Source: Lucifuga dentata
Taxonomy: Eukaryota; Chordata; Actinopteri; Ophidiiformes; Bythitidae
DNA: 64,000 nt
Reading direction: 5' to 3'
Assembly: GCA_014773175.1 (NCBI GenBank)
Contig: VXCM01005713.1
Span: forward strand, 1 to 64,000
Shown here: piece after piece, positions 55,430 to 64,000 of the stretch
How positions within the stretch are numbered: the first letter of the stretch is position 1
How the letters are laid out: each line of letters starts with the position of its first letter
Translations under genes and position numbers: made by a program
The notes under the pieces: model-generated
What the model saw: the letters and a program-made list of their open reading frames with translations, nothing else
Database searches by the model: none
What the model was told of the DNA's origin: nothing

Positions 55430-57707
55430 CTGAACACTAACCTGCTCTCATACACTCATACATTCAATTTATAACGGTTTAAGCAAATCATAGAAGCATC
55501 TAAATGACGATGGCTGAACAAGTGAGTGGGCCGTGTGACTCTCATTTTATTCTGGCCATTGAATGTAATACCAACTCCTGTCCAGCAGGGGGAGAAGTTC
55601 TTTGAAGGTTCCCCTGCCATCTTGTTTGTATATGCAGAATAAGACCTAGTTCAGAGTTCAGAGACACCTGGCCAGCTGAAAGAGAAGTCAAGTCAATCTT
55701 CATTCATCCTGCATGTAATCAGATCGTACGCCGTCTGAGAATAAATGTGAGTTTATACATCTTTTTTTTTTTTTTTTTTTTNTTTTTTTTTTTTTTTTTT
55801 TACGTGTTTTAATAACTGCACTGAACTAATTTATGATGTACCAATAGTCTTTGTTGATTGTTTCCGACAGTGTTGAACATTTTTCTTTGTTGTCATATCT
55901 GTCATTTTTTTGACATTCATGCAATTGTGTTTATTTCTGTGTTATCTGTTCCTGGCGCACTCAACTGATGGCAAAAAGTTAAATCCATTCAAATACAGGT
56001 GTGTGGATGAGTTATCCATCTGTCTAGCTAAAAAAAAAAAAAAAANAAAAAAAAAAAAAAAAGAAAGAAAAAAAAACAGCTGGAGAAGAAGAGTTGAAAT
56101 GAGGGCAGAATATATTTGGACTGTCATACAAGCCTGTAGGGTTAGCCACACTTAGCCCAAGCAGATGCAATATGGATATGTGATTGATTAATTATATATC
56201 TGCTCTTTGCTTTGGAAGAATAGTTTTCACAGACAGAATGTCAGAGCAGAAGCTCTCGAGATTAGGACAGGAAATGATGCTTCCTATTACTCAGTCCAGC
56301 AGTTTTATGAGGACAGTCTGACATCTGCTGCTGGACCTGCTGACAGATGAAGACGCTATTTAACATCAACTCTGGGCCTCCATAGGAATGCTCAACCATG
56401 TATACCACCATGTGTTCTGATAAATGTCTGTAAAGGGTTGCCAGTGAGAATCAGCAGCTCACTCTGTAGCTTTCTGGAACTTTCCACTCACTGTTTTTAC
56501 TTCTGTGGACCAGAGTCTTATTCTCTTCCTCTCAGAGCTTTGCTGAGTGAGGGACTTTCATGCTTTGGATTCTGCCTCTGGAATCTCTGTGTGACAGGTA
56601 AAGTGTGACAGTCGTGGTTTGATGACTAAAAATCATCTTTGTAATGACTTTATTGAATGACGCTCCAACAAAATGTCAGGACAAAAGATTAACTCTCAGA
56701 GAAATAAAGGGAGGAAGAGGGAGGATGGCTGAAAGCTCCTGTAAATATTTAGACTGTGACATGATGTTCTGCTAAAATATCCTGTTTATCTGAGAAATAA
56801 CTGAGCTGAGATTAAAATGTGCACTTTGCTTTTTAAAAATAGACAAACACACTGTATTCACAATATAAAAATATTTTTAAAAATATTTTAAATGTATATT
56901 TTGCACCCCATTCATGTTTTAGTAGTCAGGCAATAAACACAGTGGTTATTAAATATCCATCCACCCACTTTCTTCTGCTGATCTGGGACCAGATCATGGT
57001 AGCAGCAGCAATCACAGTAGCCCAGATGTTCTTCTACCAGCCACATCTCCAGCTCCTCTGAGGGATTCTGAGGAGTTCCCAATAAACCAATGACATTAGT
57101 TGTTTATATAAAATTTATAAAATGACATTTAAATAATAGAAATTATTAATTTTTTCCACATCTCTTAAAAATTTTCTCAGCACACCTAGGCAGTTCAGAC
57201 GGCACACCCGTTGGGAATCACTGCTCTAGAAGAACCCGGGGCCGATGGCTAAGTGCAACACTCCAGGAGGAGACGTTGCAGTAAGGCTCCGCCCACATCC
57301 TTCAGATAATGTTCATGACAGACTTTAAAAAAGTACCACAAAAAACCAACCAGATCACACGGGACGCCGTCTGCTTATTTAAACGACTTTCCACAATATC
57401 TTTTTACCAGGGAGGCTTGTGAACAGAATAAAAATTAGAATAGAATAAAAATTGTTAAATAATTAATTAATTGTTAAATAGAATAAAAATTGTTGATACA
57501 GTTGATTTTTTTTTTAATGAATCAAGATGAATCAAGATTAAAGAGAGATTTATTACATCTTCACATTTTCATTTCATTTTTAAAACCTTTATTTTATTGG
57601 TATGTCGCATATACGGCCCCATTTTCCTAAAATTAAATAGAATGATTATCCAAAAAATTAAAAAAAAAAAAAAATCACACTAACAATCCTAACAAATGTT
57701 TTGTGCA
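55430..57707. other. intergenic, no confirmed gene
   Basis: T and A homopolymers with single N, then AT-rich DNA. One sequence with good splice-site context, 56536-56597, is discussed under findings. Nothing else recognised. Confidence 0.5.
55762..55800 (+). repeat. poly-T tract with single N
   Basis: Homopolymer broken by N 55782; a poly-A tract with N at 56046 follows at 56031-56063. Confidence 0.9.
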
Positions 57708-59030
57708 ATGGCGTCAAGGGGAAACAAGTCGAAGGAGTTCGAAGAGGAAACTCAAAAACAGAAGAATTGGAGGCACAGTTGGCAAAAGAGAAAACTTAAA
57801 CTGTGAAATATAAGAAGAGGTACCATAGGGCCAAGAAAGAAAGTACATCCAAATCTGCATGTGCAAAGGTCAATGCTTTGATACGTCATCAAAATGTGAA
57901 TTCACCCATCAAAAGAGCTCTTCTTTTCCACCTGATTGAAGATATGAGAAGAAAATACAGCAATGCAAAAACAAAGAGAAACAGTTGATTGTAAAAGTTG
58001 TCACTGGAAATATAGTGAAGAAGTACAAGCTTTAAAAGTATGCCCAGACTGTTTTTGGTTACTTTAGGAAGAGAGCAAAGTATCCTGTGAATCTTACCTG
58101 CTGTGGGAGGAAGTGCATCAGTCGAACAGAGATTAAATAGAAAGTTACATCCTTTTTTCTTTGAGATGATGTCAGTCGAATGACGACCGGCCGCAAACAA
58201 CGGCTGAAGAATGGCTTCACACGGCTGAAGAAAAAGAAGCAGAAGAGGCTGCTTGCCGATACAATGAGGAACTTGCATAGGAAATTTTTTCTGAGCACCT
58301 TGGCCAGGTGTCATACACCTCCATTTGCTGTCTCAGACCCTTTTGGGTGGTGGTCCTCTGACCGTGACACATATCTATGCAAAAGACATGAAAATCTGCA
58401 ATTCATGGCCAATGCCTTGAAGAACCATGGCTTGCTGTCTTCAAGAAATATTGAGGAAATATCTGAAGCAACCATGTGCGACCCCAAAGCAAAGGTTTTA
58501 TGGTGAGTGCAGGGAATGCGTCCACACTTGTCACCCGATGCTGAAAACTCCTGGGCAAGAGAACATTCGTTTATCTTAGTGGATGACAGAGAAGATCAAG
58601 AAGGATGTGAAAAGTCAACAATCACAGTAAGAAGGGAAATAACAACAGAGGACAACCTAAGCACACAATGCCAGGACAGGCTTCTCCATTTTTGGCGCCA
58701 TGTTTTCAACATTAAATGGCAGTTTGACCGCTACAAGGGAGCTCAGGAGGAACCTGAAGGGCAACGAGTGCCTCTTGCATGTGGATTTTAGTGAAAATTA
58801 ATCATGTATGTACAGTGAAGAAATCCAGTCTGTGCATTTTGGAGGCTCTACACTATAGGTGAACAGCAGCCGCACACCTGCTTATATCACCCTCCAGAAG
58901 ACACGACCCTGTAGCCGTCTGGGCCCACCTTGATCCAATTCTAAAGGTAGCGAGAGAAAGACACCCTCAAGTCAGCACACCGCTTTTTTTTAGTGACGGA
59001 CCAGCAACTCCGTACTGGTCTGTGGTTCAT
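57708..59030 (+). pseudogene. frameshifted multi-copy transposase-like gene
   Basis: Three broken open stretches in series: 57803-57988 (basic, KYKKRYHRAKKEST), 58180-58506 (basic region, then DTYLCKRHENLQFMANALK and CDPKAK) and 58507-58791. After CDPKAK the frame shifts at about 58500 and a Cys-rich stretch (CRECVHTC) continues in another frame. Around 58980-59010 another frame reads SDGPATPYW. The LCKxHEN, CxxC..C and FFSDGP elements match a protein family repeated in fish and cnidarian genomes, which I believe is transposon-derived but cannot name. Several stops and shifts: not functional. Confidence 0.5.
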
Positions 59031-59215
59031 ATAAGCCTTCCCACTGCAGTTGGTCGCGCTCTCTCCTCCACTGCAGGATCACCTTTGTGTTTAGTTCTGT
59101 TGTATTTATGTTTTTTTTTTTTTTTTAANTTTTTTTTTTTTTTTTAATAAATTAATTTGTTAAATTGTTTAAACCAAGTGTGGACGCCCTTTTGTCAGGC
59201 CTTAAGAGCTTGACA
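59017..59215 (+). mobile_element. putative 3' part of a gypsy LTR
   Basis: Contains CATATAAGCC (possible TATA box, about 59028), a T run with N 59129, AATAAA at 59147 and an end GCTTGACA at 59215. It is followed after three A by TGGAGGCTCGTC, resembling a primer-binding site complementary to tRNA-Pro. LTR start not found; no second LTR in the window. Confidence 0.4.
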
Positions 59216-59218
59216 AAA

Positions 59219-59236
59219 TGGAGGCTCGTCTCGTCT
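59219..59236 (+). promoter_or_regulatory. putative retrotransposon primer-binding site
   Basis: TGGAGGCTCGTCTCGTCT agrees with the tRNA-Pro type primer site (TGG.GGCTCGTC) in the first 12 of 18 bases, then diverges. Position right after the LTR-like CA end is as expected for Ty3/gypsy. Confidence 0.4.
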
Positions 59237-59559
59237 TGAGCTTGGTGTTTATTAGGTAATATCTGATGAAGCTCATTTTGTTTGTTACTGTTTACCTTGA
59301 GAGTGGTGAGCGTTAAAACTGCCAGTTTGGGAAAATTGTTGGGAGTTTCACACTTGGTTGATGGTGGTTTTTTGGTGTTGAGTGGGGTTGGAGAGAGCAT
59401 TGTTTTCCTGAGTTGTTGAATTGCCTAATTGGTGTACACCTGAGTTAATTCTGTAATACACACTTGATTGGGAGAGCGTGTGAAGTGAAGATGTATCCCC
59501 TGTTAGGCTAAGAGTGTTTCCTGTTTAGGGGACTCACCTGGGTAAAACCAGACCCAGCG

Positions 59560-61475
59560 TTATTTGCGGGCATTCGGGGGCATTGCCCGCCTATTTGAAC
59601 GCCTTGCCCCCCCCCAGATGAAATCAGCAGTTTAAAAAAAACAAAAAAGAATATATCCACTATCATTTAAGACAACTTCTCTGCGGTCAAATAAGACAAC
59701 AGAGAAGTAATTCTGCTAATTATCATAGCAGCAGGACGCCTCCTCCCTACAAAACATGTTTAATGTTTTCTACATACGTGACTGCTGTTACGTCACTGTA
59801 CAGAGCGATGACGGGACTTAATTAGTTATTATCTGACTTACTGTTTTCTAATGTATCTGTGTTCTGTGTTGGAGGATCTGGTTGCTGTATCTTAGTCAGT
59901 AAGGAGTCTAACTAGGGAACACAGAGGGCTGCCGTGGAGATCTCCAGTTTGTCCACAGCAGCATCAGGTTAGTCACTTTTGCCCGGTTGGCAGCTTTTTG
60001 TAAAGCAGTATTTTATTTCCTTCACTAAATGNCAGGTTAGTCACTTTTGCCCGGTTGGCAGCTTTTTGTAAAGCAGTATTTTATTTCCTTCACTAAATGG
60101 TCAGAAACATTTAAACTTCCGTCTGTCAGTGTCTCCGTTCCTGTCCTTGGGTCCACCCAGACATCGTTACAGACTCTGTGGCTGGTTTGTTCTTTTTCCA
60201 ACCAATAATTGTCGTCGCCATAGCAACGCGTCAGACTCTGGTAACGTGTCTATTTCTTATGATTTCAACTGAGTTATGTAATTCTATAATGCTGTCTTGT
60301 CCGACCATTGTAAACGCAGAATAACAGCTTTTGTCTTTATTTTCATGCAGGTTATACAGTATGGTGCAGTTTATACACGAGTTTGTAGCCTATAATGTTG
60401 TAAATTTCCTTGGGTGCGGTAATACACTGTGTGTGTCATGGGGGAATTACAAGTAATTAAAATGAATTTAATCTAAGCAAACACACAGGCTGCAAAACGT
60501 GTCAAATTTACACCTGTCGCGACGTGTATTTATGACAGCTCCTCAATAAAGTTTGGTGGCGCAAGAAATTAAGATGGATTCACATCATCCAGTGATGATG
60601 ATTTGGTGCTGATGCTTTTGACAGAANCAAGAAATTAAGATGGATTCACATCATCCAGTGATGATGATTTGGTGCTGATGCTTTTGACAGAAACAAAGAG
60701 AAAACGCTTGTGAACAGCGTATGGAGGTGTGTGTCAGGTCACATTAATATCTGAGTCATTTGGCTGTATAGGCACACCTTGCGTAAAGGTGCACACGCCA
60801 GGCGGGCGCACGGACTGTGAGCAGATAAACGGGTGAATTACATCCCTGCAGAGATTTGCATCCACAAGATGATGGAATGAAATCGCTTTAACAGCTCACA
60901 TTTGGGGCTGTTTGGATGTGACAGGGAGAGTTTGGTGCCTTCAACCTCCTCAGGGCTGAGAAAGGACAGAATGTGTTTTTCGGCAGAAATAACGACAAAA
61001 TAAGAGTGGACTATAATCGATGCTGCCTATATACCTCCTATATTGCCCCTAAGAAGTACCATAATCACTGTTTGATAAAAGTTTTTCAAAGGAATAAATA
61101 TTGTCTTAGATTATAATCCATTGTCTGGGAGCGGGGATGCAGTTCTCTGCAGGGATGCAGTTTGAGGCACAACAAAGATGCACGCCGAGTTCATCATAAA
61201 ACGTTATGTTGGCTACATGAAATTGACCTCGGAGCGAATAAAATAAAAACCAAGTTACCTCTCCCCCCCCCCCCCCNCCGCCAAGAATCCAATCTGACCC
61301 TGATGCCCACCCATAAACATCACCCTGCCAATTAATTTGCTCTGCCACTGGGACTGAGTAAAACTGTAGCGTGGCGGCTGTCTGAGTGTCGCTGATTATT
61401 CAGTTGCTCACCAGCTCCACTGAGTTTGAGTGTGTAAGTACCCCCCCCCCCCCNCCCCCCCGGCAATTAACTGTC
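59560..61475. mobile_element. unclassified inserted material within the gypsy leader
   Basis: Separates the primer-site region from gag. Bounded by C-rich runs (59607-59618, 61441-61461). Holds CCAATCTGACCCTG at 61288-61301, the same hAT terminus as the right end of 55185-55429, but no matching left end. Two duplicated single-N joins (60032, 60627). No coding region recognised. Confidence 0.35.
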
Positions 61476-61603
61476 TGAAGATAGTTAGTCTAGTGTGGGG
61501 TACTCTTCTTGATTAGCTGCCCTGTAATGTGTGAAATTAGCAGGATAAGGTGTTTGTTCTATGATTTAAGCTAAATGGTAAGTTGGTAAATGTGAAAATT
61601 GTT

Positions 61604-62330
61604 GATGTCAGTTGTAGAAGAGCTTCTTCAATCTCCTTCTGATTGCCTCTTAAATCAATGTACTAAGGATCAGGTTTTAAAAATCGCTGAAAACTATAAC
61701 ATTGAAATCAGTGACAGTTAAAATAAAATGTTAAGGCAATTCTAAAAGCAAATCTGACTGAAATTGGAGTTTAAGATGGAATAGGTGACTCAACTAGCTG
61801 CTGCTGCTGGTTTGACTTTTGAACAGCAAAAAGAGCTCTTAAAAATGCAAATGGAATATGAACAAATTAAACAACAAAAAGAACTTGAATTGGAAAAGAT
61901 GAAATACAAAGCTGAATGGGAAAAAATGGAAATGGAAAGGTATAAGCTGGATTTAATTAAGGAAGGAAAATTGTCAAATATGTCTTTTGCTGAGGATAAT
62001 AGTAGTTCTCCTGGGGTACATCACGGGTTTGATATTCTCAAATATCTGCGGCTACTTTCCAGCTCCCCCGTGACCCTTAACAGGACAAATGGGTACGGAA
62101 AATGGATGGATGGATGGACCCAGATACCTTTTTCTCGCTGTTTGAGTGATTGGCAGCGACTGACATCTTGTGATTGGCCTGACAATGAGTGTACTTTAAT
62201 GTGTTTTCACTGGAAGAGCACAAGAAGCTTATTTAACTCTTAGCCCAGAGGAAAGTAAAAGCTATGATAAGGTGAAATCAACTGTGTTCAAGGCATGTGT
62301 GCTAAGGTGGCGTATTGGTAAGAAAATGGC
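61604..62330 (+). pseudogene. Ty3/gypsy gag remnant
   Basis: ATG at 61604 opens MSVVEELLQSPSDCLL and reaches a stop at about 61719. The frame at 61785-62243 then carries a Lys/Glu-rich coiled-coil-like stretch (EQQKELLKMQMEYEQIKQ), and FDILKYLRLL, a gag capsid-start motif in fish gypsy elements. Further pieces (LSPEESKSYDKVKST region near 62245) lie in another frame. A GGATGGATGGATGG segment at 62103-62117 interrupts the capsid region. Multiple breaks; no protease, reverse transcriptase or RNase H follows. Confidence 0.7.
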
Positions 62331-62370
62331 TGCCACATAGAGAAGGTTTTGTGGGTGAGCCAACTTTCAA

Positions 62371-63069
62371 TTGATTGTACCAATTAAGTTCAGAGAGAGG
62401 GTAATTGGTGTGGCTCATGATAATGTGGCAGGTCATCTTGGAGTTCAGAAAACATACGATCGGATACTGCGACAGTTTTTCTGGCCTCGTCAGAAATGGG
62501 ATATATCGGCATATATTAAAACATGCCATACTTGCCAGCTGACAAGTAAGCCAAACCAAGTGCTAAAACCGGTGCCATTATATTGTATACCTATAGATAG
62601 TCAGCCATTCAAATATTTAATCCTTGATTGTGTTGGGCCTTTGCCTCGGTCTAAATCAAGAAGTGCTTATTTACTGAATGTGGTGTGTCAGTGGACATTA
62701 TCCAGCTGCATATCCCATTAAAACCATAACCCTAAGTCAGTTATTAAAGCTTTGACACAGTTCATCTCTGTATTTGGCATACCTAAGGTGGTTCAAAGTG
62801 ACCAAGGCTCCAACTTCACTTCAGAACTCTTTGCACACGTCCTAAAGCAACTTAATATCAAGCACAATCTGGCTTCTGCATATCATGCTCTGAGTCAAGG
62901 TGCAATTCAATGTCTTCATCAAACGTTGAAGTCTTTAATGCAGGCTTATTGTACAGAGTTGAAGGCTGATTGGGAGGAATGGTTTCCCTGGCTGCTCCTG
63001 TCTGTCAGAGAGGTTATACAGGAGAGTACAGGCTTCAGCCCGAACGACTTGGTTTTCAGACATAAAGTG
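62371..63069 (+). pseudogene. Ty3/gypsy integrase remnant, catalytic residue altered
   Basis: 62371-62721 contains the HHCC zinc-binding module (HDNVAGH ... CHTCQ) and the start of the core (LDCVGPLPRSKS, first catalytic Asp). After an in-frame stop at 62719 the same frame continues: QSDQGSNFTSELF holds the second catalytic Asp, but GAIQCLHQTLK has Gln where the family has the catalytic Glu. STGFSPNDLVF follows and the frame then runs into the minisatellite. The region around 62690-62740 appears frameshifted. Integrase joins the gag remnant directly, so the middle of pol is deleted. Confidence 0.85.
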
Positions 63070-63990
63070 CTGTGTTTAACCAGTCAAATATCGCATCACT
63101 TCCTGTGTTTAATCAGGCAAATATCGCATCACTTCCTGTGTTTAACCAGTCAAATATCGCATCACTTCCTGCGTTTAACCAGTCAAATATCGCATCACTT
63201 CCTGTGTTTAACCAGTCAAATGTGCTTAATCGTCAAATATCGCATCACTTCCTGTGTTTAATCAGACAAATATCGCATTGCTTCCTGTGTTTAACCAGTC
63301 AAATATCGCATCACTTCCTGTGTTTAACCAGTCAAATGTGCTTAATCGTCAAATATCGCATCACTTCCTGTGTTTAATCAGACAAATATCGCATTGCTTC
63401 CTGTGTTTAACCAGTCAAATATCGCATCACTTCCTGTGTTTAATCAGGCAAATATCGCATCGCTTCCTGTGTTTAATCAAGCAAATATCGCATCACTTCC
63501 TGTGTTTAATCAGGCAAATATCGCATCGCTTCCTGTGTTTAACTAGTCAAATATCGCATCACTTCCTGTGTTTAACCAGTCAAATATCGCATCACTTCCT
63601 GTATTTAACCAGTCAAATATCACATCACTTCCTGTGTTTAACCAGTCAAATTTCGCATCACTTCCTGTGTTTAACCAGTCAAATATTGCATCACTTCCTG
63701 TGTTTAACCAGTCAAATATTGCATCACTTCCTGTATTTAACCAGTCAAATATCGCATCACTTCCTGTTTTTAACCAGTCAAATATCGCATCACTTCATGT
63801 TTAACGAGTTAAATTTCACATCACTTCCTGTTTTTAATTAGTCAAATATTGCATCACTTCCTGCGTTTAACCAGTCAAATATTGCATCACTTCCTGCATT
63901 TAATCAGTCAAATATCGCATCACTTCCTGTTTTTAATCAGTCAAATATCACAGCACTTCATGTTTTTGACATGTCAAATATGTGACAAAT
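63070..63990 (+). repeat. 33-bp minisatellite, about 28 units
   Basis: Unit TTTAACCAGTCAAATATCGC + ATCACTTCCTGTG. Being a multiple of three it keeps two frames open (LTSQISHHFLC and FNQSNIASLPV repeats), which are not genes. Higher-order structure: a segment with GTGCTTAATCGTCAAATATC and GCATTGCTTCC occurs twice, about 118 bp apart (63218 and 63336). The array degenerates after 63790 and ends near 63990. Confidence 0.95.
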
Positions 63991-64000
63991 GTTTGAATTT

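Noticed and set aside
63254..63841. 195-codon repeat 'protein'
   Set aside because: Translation of the 33-bp minisatellite; no start context, no non-repeat domain.

Overview
The window looks like teleost fish genomic DNA. It has widely spaced small exons with canonical splice sites, long AT-rich introns, very many (GT)n and (CT)n microsatellites, and a dense load of small DNA transposons typical of fish. It is a draft assembly: one 939-base N gap lies at 38620-38558+1000 (38620-39558), and there are more than twenty single-N joins. Species cannot be fixed from the sequence alone.

Region 1, 1-40440 (+): the 3' two-thirds of one gene, fibulin-2 (fbln2), an extracellular-matrix glycoprotein. 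I resolve fourteen exons from 529 to 40170. Spliced with their phases they give one uninterrupted frame of 717 residues plus stop: the end of anaphylatoxin-like module 2, anaphylatoxin-like module 3, EGF1, a Ser/Thr/Pro-rich linker, a non-calcium EGF2, eight calcium-binding EGF modules, and the fibulin-type C-terminal module. All but two introns are phase 1. The first intron uses a GC-AG splice pair. The signal peptide, N-terminal domain and first anaphylatoxin module lie upstream of the window. A polyadenylation signal follows at 40435.

The introns are filled with mobile elements. The main families are: a TTAA-flanked, long-TIR piggyBac-like MITE family (about 14 copies in two subfamilies, some reaching beyond the gene); hAT elements carrying an internal minisatellite (2 copies); three pogo/Tigger-like MITEs; four TA-flanked 'ACTCGAGT' MITEs; and an unrecognised three-copy repeat with a shared open frame. 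Several are nested, and in two cases the empty site is present elsewhere in the window, so target-site duplications can be read directly.

Region 2, 40440-57600: intergenic. It holds a TIR element just past fbln2, microsatellites, further MITEs, three hAT relics (47029, 49960 and 55185, the last with a perfect 8-bp target-site duplication), and one credible terminal coding exon of an unidentified minus-strand gene at 53260-53396, which would converge on fbln2.

Region 3, 57700-64000: mobile-element wreckage. It contains a frameshifted multi-copy transposase-like gene, a broken Ty3/gypsy retrotransposon (LTR end, primer-site-like sequence, gag and integrase relics, no protease/RT/RNase H), and a 33-bp minisatellite that starts inside the integrase frame and runs to the window edge.

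No prokaryotic-type operons, CRISPR arrays, rRNA or convincing tRNA genes were seen.
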